A DNA stretch of 64,000 bases from Candidatus Palauibacter polyketidifaciens (GTDB lineage Bacteria > Gemmatimonadota > Gemmatimonadetes > Palauibacterales > Palauibacteraceae): positions 1 to 64,000 of the forward strand of contig NZ_CANPVO010000018.1 in the NCBI RefSeq assembly GCF_947581785.1, read 5' to 3'. The position numbers and the translations under genes were made by a program. Below are positions 16,880-27,847 of the stretch, piece by piece (within the stretch, counting starts at the first letter, position 1; every line of letters starts with the position of its first letter). The notes under the pieces were generated by a model. That model searched no databases and was not told the origin of the DNA. It saw nothing but the letters and a program-made list of their open reading frames with translations.

Positions 16880-19182
16880 GGATCGTCTGCGTCGGAGGCG
16901 GGCCCGCCGGCCTGTACTTCGCGATCCTGATGAAGCGCTCGGATCCGGCGCACGACGTCATCGTCCTCGAGCGCAACCGCCCCGGCGACACCTACGGATT
17001 CGGCGTCGTCTTCTCCGACGCGACGCTGGAGGAACTCGCCGCCGCGGACCGCGAGAGCTACGAGGCGATCACGCGGTCCTTCCACCACTGGGACGACATC
17101 GACATCCACTACCGGGGCCACCGGCTCACGTCGACCGGCCACGGGTTCAGCGGCCTCGCCCGCACCACCCTTCTCGAGATCCTGGAGGCGCGAGCGCGCG
17201 AACTCGGTGTCGATCTGAGGTGCGGCGTGGAAGTCGAGTCGGAGGAGGCGTACGCCGACGCCGATCTCGTGCTCGCCGCGGATGGAGTGAACAGCCGCAT
17301 GCGGGACCGATACGCCCGCGCGTTCGGCCCCCGCGTCGATCTCCGTCCGAACCGGTTCGTGTGGCTCGGCACGACGAAGCCCTTCCCCGCCTTCACCTTC
17401 CATTTTCGTGAGACCACACACGGTCTGTGGCGCGTGCACGCGTACCAGTACCGGCCCGGCGGCGCCGGGGAGGAAGCCGTCTCCACCTTCATCGTCGAGG
17501 CGACCGAGGCGACGTGGCGCGCCGCCGGCATGGACGCCGGGTCCGAAGAGGAGACCGTCGCCTTCCTCGAGGACACCTTCCGCGAGGAGCTGGACTCCCA
17601 TCGACTCGTCGCGAACCGCTCGATCTGGCGGGGCTTCCCGACCGTGCGGAACCGGTCTTGGCGCCACGGCAACATCGTGCTCGTCGGCGACGCCGCGCAC
17701 TCGGCCCACTTCTCCATCGGGTCGGGCACCCGGCTCGCGATGATCGATGCGATCTCGCTCCACGAATCGCTCCTCGCCCACGATCTCGCCGTCGCTCCCG
17801 CGCTGGAGGCCTACGAGACGGCCCGCCGGCCGGAGGTCGAGAGCGTGCAGAGGGCGGCCCAGGCGAGCCTCGAGTGGTTCGAGGGGACGGAGCGTTTCCT
17901 GGAGACGGAACCCGTGCAGTTCGCCTTCAACCTCATCACGCGCAGCCTCCGGATCACCCACTCCAACCTCGCGCTGCGCGACCCGGAGTTCACCGCGCGC
18001 GTCGACCGCTGGTTCGCGGAGCGGGCCGCGGCGGATGCGGCGACGGGAGCCGGGAGGCCTCCCCCCGGGAGCGTCGCGTCCGGTCCGGCTCCTCCTCCGC
18101 TCCTCGCCCCGTTCCGTCTCCGGGAACTCGAGTTGAAGAACCGGGTCGTCGTCTCAGCCATGTGTCAGTACTCGGCGGAGGACGGCACGCCGGACGACTG
18201 GCACCTGGTGAACCTCGGCAGCCGTGCGATCGGCGGCGCCGGACTCGTGATGTCGGAGATGACGGACGTGAGCCGCGAAGGACGTATCTCGCTGGGCTGC
18301 ACGGGGATGTACGCTCCCGCGCACGTGGGCGCGTGGAAGCGGATCGTCGATTTCGTCCACCGCCACTCCGAGGCGGCGATCGGGATGCAGCTCGGCCACG
18401 CGGGACGGAAGGCGTCCACGCGGCTGTCCTGGGAGGGCGACAACGAACCGCTGGAAGAGGGCGGCTGGCCCATCATGGCCGCTTCTCCCGTGTCCTGGTT
18501 CGAGCACAGCCCGGTTCCGCGCGAAATGACTCGGCGGGACATGGACCGGGTGACGGCCGAGTTCCGTCGCGCGGCCGAGATGTCCGAGGAGGCCGGGTTC
18601 GACCTGCTGGAGATTCACTTCGCGCACGGCTACCTGCTCGCCAGCTTCATCTCTCCTCTCACGAACCTCCGTGAGGACGAGTACGGGGGAGACGCGGACG
18701 GGCAGCTTCGCTTCCCGCTCGAGGTGCTCGCGGCGGTGCGAGCCGTGTGGCCAGCGGAGAAGCCGATTTCCGTCCGGATCTCCGCGGTGGACTGGGCGGA
18801 GGGCGGGATGACGCCGGACGGGGCCGTCGAGGTCGCGCGCCGCCTGAGGGATGCGGGCGTGGACATCATCGACGTCTCGGCGGGGCAGACCGTCCCCTGG
18901 CAGGAGCCGGTCTACGGCCGCCAGTACCAGACCCCCTTCTCGGACCGCATCCGGCACGAGGCGGCAATCGCGACCATGGCCGTGGGCAACATCTCCTCCT
19001 TCATGGACGTGAACACGATCCTCGCGGCGGGGCGTGCGGACCTCTGCTGTCTCGCCCGCGCACACCTCTGGGACCCATACTGGACCCGGCACGCAGCCTA
19101 CGCTTCAGGGGCGCCGATCCCCTGGCCTCCGCAGTATTCGTCGCTGGATGGCTACACGCCGCGCTTCGAGTGGGGGTACTGA
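16876..19182 (+). CDS. 2-aminobenzoyl-CoA monooxygenase/reductase-like fusion (salicylyl-CoA 5-hydroxylase type)
   Basis: A 768-residue two-domain flavoenzyme. Residues 1 to about 380 form an FAD aromatic hydroxylase (IVCVGGGPAGLYFA at the start, VVFSDATL, GDAAHSAHF). Residues from about 405 form an Old-Yellow-Enzyme FMN barrel (CQYSAEDG, QLGHAGRK, HFAHGYLLASFISP, REDEYGG). This arrangement is known from the Azoarcus anthranilate pathway, where it hydroxylates and then reduces 2-aminobenzoyl-CoA; salicylyl-CoA is the alternative substrate. The reading frame fits a start at CTG 16876: the family N-terminus begins exactly there, GAGGG lies six bases upstream, and CTGA overlaps the preceding stop. 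No nearby ATG, GTG or TTG is available in frame. Confidence 0.85.
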   Translation: MRIVCVGGGPAGLYFAILMKRSDPAHDVIVLERNRPGDTYGFGVVFSDATLEELAAADRESYEAITRSFHHWDDIDIHYRGHRLTSTGHGFSGLARTTLLEILEARARELGVDLRCGVEVESEEAYADADLVLAADGVNSRMRDRYARAFGPRVDLRPNRFVWLGTTKPFPAFTFHFRETTHGLWRVHAYQYRPGGAGEEAVSTFIVEATEATWRAAGMDAGSEEETVAFLEDTFREELDSHRLVANRSIWRGFPTVRNRSWRHGNIVLVGDAAHSAHFSIGSGTRLAMIDAISLHESLLAHDLAVAPALEAYETARRPEVESVQRAAQASLEWFEGTERFLETEPVQFAFNLITRSLRITHSNLALRDPEFTARVDRWFAERAAADAATGAGRPPPGSVASGPAPPPLLAPFRLRELELKNRVVVSAMCQYSAEDGTPDDWHLVNLGSRAIGGAGLVMSEMTDVSREGRISLGCTGMYAPAHVGAWKRIVDFVHRHSEAAIGMQLGHAGRKASTRLSWEGDNEPLEEGGWPIMAASPVSWFEHSPVPREMTRRDMDRVTAEFRRAAEMSEEAGFDLLEIHFAHGYLLASFISPLTNLREDEYGGDADGQLRFPLEVLAAVRAVWPAEKPISVRISAVDWAEGGMTPDGAVEVARRLRDAGVDIIDVSAGQTVPWQEPVYGRQYQTPFSDRIRHEAAIATMAVGNISSFMDVNTILAAGRADLCCLARAHLWDPYWTRHAAYASGAPIPWPPQYSSLDGYTPRFEWGY

Positions 19183-19206
19183 GGACCGGCCGCCGAAGGG
19201 AGATCC

Positions 19207-20010
19207 ATGGCGCACGGGAAATACCTGACCTATGCCGGATATCTGCACCTCGACGAGTTGCTGTCGCTCCAGCGGGAGCAGTCGGGCGAGGGCGGGGACC
19301 CCGAGCACGATGAGATGCTGTTCATCATCATCCATCAGGTGTACGAGCTGTGGTTCAAGCAGCTCCTGCACGAGCTCGAGTTCGCGCGCGACCGGATGGG
19401 CGCGGACGACATGCCGCGGCTGCTGCACACCATGGGGCGCATCCTCACGATCCTGAAGGTGCAGGTCCATCAACTCGACATCCTGGAGACGATGCGGCCG
19501 CTGGAGTTCCTCGCCTTCCGGCAGCGGCTGGAAGAGGCGAGCGGCCTGCAGTCGTACCAGTTCCGGGAACTCGAATTCATTCTCGGCCACAAGCGGCGGG
19601 ACGTGTTCGACCGATACCCGGAGGGAAGCGACGCGCGCCGGCGGCTCGACTCCCGCTACGGGGAGCCGTCGCTCTGGGCCGCCTTCCTCCGGTTCCTCCA
19701 CGCGCACGGGTACGCGATCCCGGCGGAGGACCTGGAGCGGGACGTCACGGCACCGACCGAGCCGTCCGCGGGCGTGCGGGCCGCCCTCATCCGGTTGTAC
19801 CGGGAGGATCCGCAGCTCGTCCAGCTGTGCGAGCGCTTCGTGGATCTCGACGAGGGACTCCAGGAGTGGCGCTACCGGCACGTGAAGATGGTGGAGCGCA
19901 CGATCGGGGCGCGGCCCGGGACCGGCCAGACGGGGGGCGCCGCCTACCTCAGGAAGTCGCTGAACCGCCCGGTGTTTCCCGACCTGTGGGCGATCCGCAC
20001 CGACCTGTGA
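19207..20010 (+). CDS. kynA: Tryptophan 2,3-dioxygenase
   Basis: A 267-residue haem dioxygenase that opens the indole ring of L-tryptophan to give N-formylkynurenine, the entry step of the pathway. The hallmark HDEMLFIIIHQVYELWFKQ block near residue 40 contains the distal His and substrate-contact residues, and the C-terminal RYRHVKMVERTIG carries the expected haem-ligand His, followed by GTGGAAYL-like GQTGGAAYLRKS. Length is normal for bacterial enzymes. It follows the monooxygenase/reductase by 24 bases with a GAAGGGAG-type ribosome site, and its stop overlaps the kynureninase GTG start. Confidence 0.95.
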   Translation: MAHGKYLTYAGYLHLDELLSLQREQSGEGGDPEHDEMLFIIIHQVYELWFKQLLHELEFARDRMGADDMPRLLHTMGRILTILKVQVHQLDILETMRPLEFLAFRQRLEEASGLQSYQFRELEFILGHKRRDVFDRYPEGSDARRRLDSRYGEPSLWAAFLRFLHAHGYAIPAEDLERDVTAPTEPSAGVRAALIRLYREDPQLVQLCERFVDLDEGLQEWRYRHVKMVERTIGARPGTGQTGGAAYLRKSLNRPVFPDLWAIRTDL

Positions 20011-21248
20011 CCGGACACCACACCCGTCTGGCGCCGGAGGATCTGTACCGGGAGCCGAACGCGCTCGCTCCGCACTATTCCCGCTTCCGGGTCGCGGAGC
20101 GGCTGCTCCTCACCGGACATTCGCACCAGGCGTGGCCCGACTGCGGATTCGCGGGACAGCTCCGGGCCTGGGAGGACGCAGCCCGCCTCGTGGACGGGAA
20201 GTGGGAGGAGGCGTTCGCCCGCGGGAACCGGGTCCGCGCCGGGTACGCCGAACTCCTCGGACGCCCGGGGCGCCCGGACGAAGGGGACTATGCGCTGGGC
20301 TCGAACACGCACGAACTCGTGGTCCGCTTTCTCTCCGCCCTGCCGCTGCGCGCGCGGCCCCGGCTCGTGACGACGGCGGGGGAGTTCCACTCCATCCGGC
20401 GCCAGCTCGACCGCCTGGAGGAGGAGGGACCGACCATCGTTCGCGTGCCCGTGGACCCGATCGACTCGCTCTCCGAGCGGCTCCGTCTCGCGACAGACGA
20501 CGAGACGGCCGGCGTGCTGGTCTCCGCCGTCCTCTACCGCGACGCCCGTATCGTCGGCGGGCTGGACCGCGTGGCGGAACGCTGCGAAGAAGTAGGGTGC
20601 CACCTCCTCGTGGACGCCTATCACGCGCTGAACGCGATCCCCTTCGACCTCTCGAAGCTGGGGCTCGAAGGCGCGTTCGTCGTGGGGGGCGGGTACAAGT
20701 ACTGTCAGCTCGGTGAGGGGAACTGCTTCCTGCGCGTACCTCCGGACTGCGGGCTGCGCCCCGCGGTCACGGGGTGGTTCGCGGAGTTCTCGGCGCTGCA
20801 CGGGGCGGAGGACGAGGGGCGGGTAAGCTACGGGTCGGGGGCGGAGCGGTTCGCGGGCAGCACGTACGATCCGACGAGTCACTACCGGGCGGCCGAGGTG
20901 TTCGACTTCTTCCGCGAGCGGGGACTCGCGCCGGCGTTTCTGCGCGCGGTGAGCCGGCACCAGATGGACCGCCTCGCGCGAGGCTTCGACGGGCTCGACG
21001 CGGACCCGGAACTCGTGGACCGCGACCGGGAGACGCCGCCCGATGCGGTGGGCGGCTTCCTCGCGCTCCGGACGCCGCGGGCACGCGACTTCCACGAGGC
21101 GCTCGCGGCTCGGGGCGTGGCGACGGACTACCGCGACGATCTGCTGCGGCTCGGCCCGGCCCCCTATCTCAGCGACCGTCAACTGGACGACGCGGTCGCC
21201 GCTCTGGGAGAGGTGGCGGCCGGGTTCCAGGCCGTGTCCCGGCGCTAG
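20007..21248 (+). CDS. kynU: Kynureninase-type PLP enzyme
   Basis: A 413-residue aminotransferase class V fold enzyme, predicted to cleave kynurenine to anthranilate and alanine. The PLP-binding Lys lies in GGGYKYCQLGEG (near residue 232), preceded by VDAYHAL that holds the cofactor-contact Asp; GSNTHELV near residue 100 is the phosphate-side loop. Some motifs differ from classical KynU (DAYHALNAIP rather than DLAHAAG), so it is a divergent member, but its place next to tryptophan dioxygenase supports the call. GTG 20007 overlaps the kynA stop (GTGA). Its TAG stop shares the palindrome CTAG with the convergent mobA stop. Confidence 0.8.
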   Translation: MTGHHTRLAPEDLYREPNALAPHYSRFRVAERLLLTGHSHQAWPDCGFAGQLRAWEDAARLVDGKWEEAFARGNRVRAGYAELLGRPGRPDEGDYALGSNTHELVVRFLSALPLRARPRLVTTAGEFHSIRRQLDRLEEEGPTIVRVPVDPIDSLSERLRLATDDETAGVLVSAVLYRDARIVGGLDRVAERCEEVGCHLLVDAYHALNAIPFDLSKLGLEGAFVVGGGYKYCQLGEGNCFLRVPPDCGLRPAVTGWFAEFSALHGAEDEGRVSYGSGAERFAGSTYDPTSHYRAAEVFDFFRERGLAPAFLRAVSRHQMDRLARGFDGLDADPELVDRDRETPPDAVGGFLALRTPRARDFHEALAARGVATDYRDDLLRLGPAPYLSDRQLDDAVAALGEVAAGFQAVSRR

Positions 21249-21952
21249 TCGGATCCGGCGGCGCGCCGCACGGCCCAGGCCAGGTCGGCCCGGCTGTCCA
21301 CGCCGCGGACCATCGCCTCGAGGTCGCCGAGCCGCTTCAGTTGTTCGGGCGAGACGGTTCGCACCCGCAATCGATCGAGGAAGCTCATCATCGAGGGAGA
21401 CGGGGCGCCGGACGCGGCGGAGCGCGCAAGGAGCCGCGCGGCGAGCCGGCCAACCCCGCGCCGATAGGCGGCGCACAACGGCTGGGCCCGGCCGCGCGCG
21501 CGCGGCACGACGGCGTCCAGCTCCGGGTCGTTCGCGAGTTCGCCGCTCAGGCGGTCGACGAGGTCCGGCGTGACGAAGGGGAGGTCGCCCGCCAGCACGA
21601 CGCAGATCGCGCCCCGCGCCGCATCAAGCCCGGAGGCCACGCCGGCGAGCGGGCCGAGGTCGGGCACCGGGTCGGGCACAGCGACGAGGGCGCGGCCCTG
21701 CGGGCTCCGGAACGCGACCGAGCCGGGTGGGCCCGCGCTATCCGAGTCGGATTCCCAGCCTTCCGCGGCGAGGGCGCGCCGGAAGGGCGGAACCTCGCGC
21801 ACCGCGAGGACCACGTCCGAGATCTGCTCAGTGGCTTCCAGGATCCGCGACAGCACGGTGCGGCCGTCGATCTCGACCAGAGGCTTGTCGCGGCCGAGGC
21901 GGCGTGAACGCCCGCCGGCCACGATCACGAGCGACCGGTCCGGCCCGCTCAC
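21245..21952 (-). CDS. mobA: Molybdenum cofactor guanylyltransferase
   Basis: A 235-residue nucleotidyltransferase that would attach GMP to molybdopterin to form the bis-MGD type cofactor. The N-terminal VIVAGGRSRRLGRDKPL is the family nucleotide-binding loop, DLGPLAGVASGL and AGDLPFVTP follow in the expected order, and the C-terminal part carries the usual LGDLEAM..VDS block. It starts with GTG at 21952, overlapping the upstream gene stop by four bases, and its own stop coincides with that of kynU on the other strand. A related nucleotidyltransferase role cannot be excluded. No molybdoenzyme is seen in the window. Confidence 0.82.
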   Translation of the reverse strand: MSGPDRSLVIVAGGRSRRLGRDKPLVEIDGRTVLSRILEATEQISDVVLAVREVPPFRRALAAEGWESDSDSAGPPGSVAFRSPQGRALVAVPDPVPDLGPLAGVASGLDAARGAICVVLAGDLPFVTPDLVDRLSGELANDPELDAVVPRARGRAQPLCAAYRRGVGRLAARLLARSAASGAPSPSMMSFLDRLRVRTVSPEQLKRLGDLEAMVRGVDSRADLAWAVRRAAGSD

Positions 21953-22392
21953 GCCCCGGGATCCCCTCCGGGCCCTGCCGCCTTCACCCCGGGCGGCACG
22001 CCCAGATCCACCAGCAACGCGGCCACGCGCCGGCGGATGTCATCCCTGACCGCCCGGAACTCGTCCGGGGGCAGGTCCTTCGGGTCCTTCACCTCCCAGT
22101 CCTCCCGCCGCCGCGCGGGCACGTGCGGACACGCGTCGCCGCACCCCATCGTGACGACCGCATCGAACGGCCCGGGCGGCACGTCGTCCAGCCCCTCCGA
22201 CCGGTGGACGCCGAGATCGTAGCCCAACTCCGCCATGGACTCGATCGCCCGCGGGTTCACGACGCCTGAAGGCCGCGAGCCCCCGCTCGACGCCTCCACG
22301 CCGGCACCCGCCAGCATGCGGGCGAATGCCTCCGCGATCTGGCTGCGGCAGGAGTTCTCCACGCAGACGAAAAGGAGCCGCGGGCGCGTCAT
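21949..22392 (-). CDS. arsC: Arsenate reductase-like low-molecular-weight phosphatase-fold protein
   Basis: A 147-residue protein of the low-molecular-weight tyrosine phosphatase fold, thioredoxin-coupled arsenate reductase branch. The P-loop C10-x5-R (CVENSCRS) is intact, and TMGCGDACPH supplies the additional Cys residues (C84, C88) used to relay the disulfide, followed by EDWEVKDPKD with the general-acid Asp. It is predicted to reduce arsenate to arsenite in the cytosol. No arsenite pump or ArsR regulator is adjacent, so a tyrosine-phosphatase role is the alternative. It overlaps mobA by four bases and is the first gene of that pair. Confidence 0.78.
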   Translation of the reverse strand: MTRPRLLFVCVENSCRSQIAEAFARMLAGAGVEASSGGSRPSGVVNPRAIESMAELGYDLGVHRSEGLDDVPPGPFDAVVTMGCGDACPHVPARRREDWEVKDPKDLPPDEFRAVRDDIRRRVAALLVDLGVPPGVKAAGPGGDPGA

Positions 22393-22434
22393 GGTCAGGT
22401 CCGCCGCACCGATCCCCGCTCGCGCCCGCGGCGC

Positions 22435-24732
22435 TCAGCCGCCGAGGACGTTGAACTGCCGGCTGAACTTGACGATCAGCGAGCGGCCCTGCGGCCCGTG
22501 CAGGTCCTGGATCCCCTGGATGTCGTTGTAGACGATGAACAGGCCGGTCCCCGCCGTGTTGAGCCATCCGAAGCGCACGTTGGCGGAGAAGGTGTCGAGC
22601 TGGGTCGAGTACTGAACGAGCGACTGCAGGTAGATCCGCGGCGTGAAGAAGTAGCCCAAGTTCACCCCGGCCAGCGTGGCGACGAAATCCCCTTCCTCCA
22701 ACGTCACGTTGTTGTAGTCGAGCCGCAGCGACGTACTGAACGAGGAGCCCGGCCGCACGGTCAACGTCCCGTTCAGGCTGCGGCGCGAACCCGACAGGAA
22801 CTGGCCGATGTTCGCCCCGCTGCGGAAGGAGACCTTCGCCGATTCGTTCGTCCAGAAACGGAGCTGCGTCTCCCACCCGTCGTAGGTCCCCGCGGGCACG
22901 ATGATGTCCGTTCCGGGCATCGGGAACGGCTCGTACAGCCCCTCCCGGTTCCAGTTCATGCCGGTGTGGGCCTCCATCCCGTCGTTGAACTCCCAGTGGT
23001 TGTCGATGTGGAGCCGGGCCGACTCCTCGAACCCCCGCGTCACCCCGGTCTTGTCGCTCCGGAAGGTGAAGTAGGAGATGTGCGGGCGGATCTCGCGGAA
23101 GGTCTCCTCCGGATGGATGTTGTACATGAGGAAGAGTTGGTAGTACTTGTGGCCCGTCCGCCGCAGGAAGCCCACTTCGGGGTTGAAGTTCTCGCCGAAG
23201 TGCTGATACTGGAGGTTCCCCCGCCACTTGCGGGTCGTGAGACCGAAGGTCGCGTCGAACGCCCCGTCCGCGTCCGTCAGACCGGGAGTCGCCGTCCTCG
23301 CCCCCCACGCCGTCAACGTCCACGCCTCCCCCAGTCCCAGCTGTCCATCCACCGCCCAGGTCCGGTTGTAGTCGCCGGACGCGCTCCCGTCGCGGTTGAT
23401 GAAGGCCCCGCCGATCCGCGACCGGTTCGGCAGTTCACGGGCCACGCGGGCGACCGAGTACGCGTTCGCCCCCTGGACGCCCTCGATCCCGTCCGTCCCG
23501 ATGTGGAGCATCCCGACGTTGAACCCGGCCGCGCGCCCGGAGACGCGGGCGCCGCCGGTGATCGGGACCTGCCGTCCGTTGGCGATGCCGATGCGGCGGC
23601 TGAAGAAGAGATCCGCCCCGCCACCGCCGACTGCGAAGAAACCCGCGTTCTCGAGGAAGAAGGGGCGTTTTTCCGGGAATAGCAGGCTGAAGCGCGTCAG
23701 GTTGACCTGCTGGTCGTCGACCTCCACCTGAGCGAAGTCCGTGTTGTACGTCGCGTCGAGCGTCAATCCACGCGTAAGCTGGAGCTTGGCCTCGCCGCCG
23801 AAATCGTAGTTCTGCTCGAACGCCGTCTGCCCGCCCGCGTAGTCGCGCGCCGTCGCACCGAGCATGTACGGCGTGACCGAGCCGAGACGCCGGAATGGAA
23901 GCTCGAGCCCCGTCAGGTTCCCCGCGTAGTTGAGCCGGTAGAGGTTGAACTCGCGGGGGACCGCGGACCAGAAGGATTCCTCGTTCCGGCGCCGGATCTG
24001 ACGGGCGACGTTGAAGCCCCAGGTCGGATCGGTCCCGTAGCGGAGCGTGTTGAAGGGAATCCGAAACTCGGCGTACCAGCCCTCGCCGTCGCGGCTCGTC
24101 GCGACGTTCCAGGAGCCATCCCAGTTCTTGTTGAAGCCTCCGCCGGCGCCCGACTGCATCCGCCGCTGGGTGTTGAAGCCGCCCCCTAGGAAGAAGCCGC
24201 CGCCGCGGCCTTCGTTGGCGACCTGTCCATCGTACTCGATACCCGCCGGCGTCGTCCCGAACACGAACGCGTTCTGGTCGTCGTGGTACGTATCGAAGGC
24301 GAGCAGCACGTGGTCCGCCTCGGACACCTCGGCGTCCCGGATCCGGTCCCCGGAGATAATCCCCGCCGGGTCTTCGTCGAGAGCCCACACACCCACGTAG
24401 ATCGCCTCGTCGTCGAACACCATGCGCACTTCGGTCCGTTCGGACGCCGGCTGCCCGTCGAAGGGTTCGCGCTGGATGAAGTCCGTCATCACCGGAGCCC
24501 CGTCCCAGGCCGCATCGTCCAGGACGCCATCGATGGCGGGCGCCTGCGCCGCGCGCACCGCGAGGCCTTCGAGCGTAGAGGGCGATACCCCTTCCGGTTC
24601 GCGCTGCCCCGGACCGTCCTGCGCGCGCAACTCCGGCGCCGGCACGAACAGGACGATGAGACAGGCGATACCGAAGCCGAGTCGACAGCCGAGTCGATGG
24701 CAGGGTAGACCATGGGTTTTTCGGAAGCTCAT
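22435..24732 (-). CDS. DUF5916 outer-membrane protein with N-terminal carbohydrate-binding-like domain
   Basis: A 765-residue exported protein. After a signal peptide ending near LRAQDG, a carbohydrate-binding family 9-like domain (about residues 55-240, with PAIDGVLDDAAW and the WYAEFRIPF block) leads into a long barrel-like DUF5916 region containing LLFPEKRPFFLENAGFF and ending with a KFSRQFNVLGG tail typical of outer-membrane barrels. The family is common in Bacteroidota and Gemmatimonadota; its job is not known, though uptake or binding of a glycan-like ligand is suspected. ATG 24732 is chosen over 24834, because the signal peptide starts there and GAGGT lies upstream. It is divergent from the HTH regulator. 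Confidence 0.82.
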   Translation of the reverse strand: MSFRKTHGLPCHRLGCRLGFGIACLIVLFVPAPELRAQDGPGQREPEGVSPSTLEGLAVRAAQAPAIDGVLDDAAWDGAPVMTDFIQREPFDGQPASERTEVRMVFDDEAIYVGVWALDEDPAGIISGDRIRDAEVSEADHVLLAFDTYHDDQNAFVFGTTPAGIEYDGQVANEGRGGGFFLGGGFNTQRRMQSGAGGGFNKNWDGSWNVATSRDGEGWYAEFRIPFNTLRYGTDPTWGFNVARQIRRRNEESFWSAVPREFNLYRLNYAGNLTGLELPFRRLGSVTPYMLGATARDYAGGQTAFEQNYDFGGEAKLQLTRGLTLDATYNTDFAQVEVDDQQVNLTRFSLLFPEKRPFFLENAGFFAVGGGGADLFFSRRIGIANGRQVPITGGARVSGRAAGFNVGMLHIGTDGIEGVQGANAYSVARVARELPNRSRIGGAFINRDGSASGDYNRTWAVDGQLGLGEAWTLTAWGARTATPGLTDADGAFDATFGLTTRKWRGNLQYQHFGENFNPEVGFLRRTGHKYYQLFLMYNIHPEETFREIRPHISYFTFRSDKTGVTRGFEESARLHIDNHWEFNDGMEAHTGMNWNREGLYEPFPMPGTDIIVPAGTYDGWETQLRFWTNESAKVSFRSGANIGQFLSGSRRSLNGTLTVRPGSSFSTSLRLDYNNVTLEEGDFVATLAGVNLGYFFTPRIYLQSLVQYSTQLDTFSANVRFGWLNTAGTGLFIVYNDIQGIQDLHGPQGRSLIVKFSRQFNVLGG

Positions 24733-24814
24733 ATCGCGAACACCTCGAAGGATGGATCTGCGCGTACCGGGACTGGAAGATAACGCTGAGTCAACACGTA
24801 CCGGTGCCACACAG

Positions 24815-24844
24815 TTGCAACCGTGCGTCGCCAATCGGTATGTT
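24815..24844 (+). promoter_or_regulatory. Candidate promoter giving a leaderless regulator mRNA
   Basis: ttgcaa (24815-24820) and tatgtt (24839-24844) are separated by 18 bases, and the ATG at 24852 follows after seven bases. No ribosome-binding site is visible, so transcription would begin at or next to the start codon. The same tatgtt-7-ATG arrangement precedes the ferredoxin gene. Confidence 0.45.
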
Positions 24845-24851
24845 CAGATAT

Positions 24852-25532
24852 ATGGACACTGTTCAATCTCGTCTCGGATTCTTCCGTAAAGATGTTCAGG
24901 GCTTGTCGCTGCGCGATTTTCGGAGCCGCGTCAACGCGGAGTTGCCCGAGCGCGCTCGCGTGAGCCTCGGCACGCTCTCGAACTACGAACGGGACGGCGG
25001 CGGGTCCCCGAGGGCGGGCCCGCGGGCCGAGTTTCTTGCGGCGCTGAAACGAGCCTTCCCTCCCCTTCGACTCGAATGGCTGATCCTGGGCGACGGAGAG
25101 CCGACGACGATCGCCGAGCGGCTCGCCGCGCCCGAGGGCCTCGAGACGAAGGCGGCGTCAGCGACGGGGGAAGGTCCCTCCTTCGCCGTCCGGGTCCTGG
25201 CGCGCTACCCCGACCTCGAGCTGCTCTCGCCGGAAGCGTCGGCCCTGTTCATGGCCGCGCTGACGCGGCTTGCCATGGGCGAACCCAGGCTCGCGCTGGA
25301 TGAGGGGGACCTGATCGAGCTGGCGGGCGACCTGCGCTGGCTCCTCCTCCTTCCGCCGGGAGCGTGGGGGTTCCGCCACGCGCCGCCTTACCGGGCGTTC
25401 TCCGACTACGCCGTCGCAATGCTGCACGCGCTGAGCCGGCTCATGCCCGAGAGCGGGGAGGGCGATCCGATCTCGGACCACCCGGCCTCGATTCTCCCCC
25501 GGCTGCGCCGATTTCGGACGGTCGGTTTCTAG
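24852..25532 (+). CDS. HTH (XRE-like) transcriptional regulator
   Basis: A 226-residue cytosolic protein with an N-terminal helix-turn-helix-like region (about residues 15-70: LSLRDFRSRVN, then VSLGTLSNYERDG, then EFLAALKRAFP) resembling XRE/Cro domains, where the third helix contacts DNA. The block EWLILGDGEPT is typical of phage-repressor-like regulators. The remaining two thirds is helical with no recognised ligand domain. The start is uncertain: ATG 24852 lies seven bases after a good -10, while ATG 24840 and 24804 are also in frame. It is divergent from the DUF5916 gene and might control it; the target is unknown. Confidence 0.65.
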   Translation: MDTVQSRLGFFRKDVQGLSLRDFRSRVNAELPERARVSLGTLSNYERDGGGSPRAGPRAEFLAALKRAFPPLRLEWLILGDGEPTTIAERLAAPEGLETKAASATGEGPSFAVRVLARYPDLELLSPEASALFMAALTRLAMGEPRLALDEGDLIELAGDLRWLLLLPPGAWGFRHAPPYRAFSDYAVAMLHALSRLMPESGEGDPISDHPASILPRLRRFRTVGF

Positions 25533-25674
25533 ACGCGGGAGGGGCGCGTAGATTCCTCGCCGGGTCTTCGTCGCGGTTGGGGCGGGGAGGTTGCGGAAGG
25601 CGAAGGCGGAGTCGTGGCGAGTCTCCCGAGCCCGGAGACCCGGCACTCAACTCTTCCTGAATATCTGGACATAC

Positions 25675-27843
<2,169 letters not shown>

Positions 27844-27847
27844 CGGA

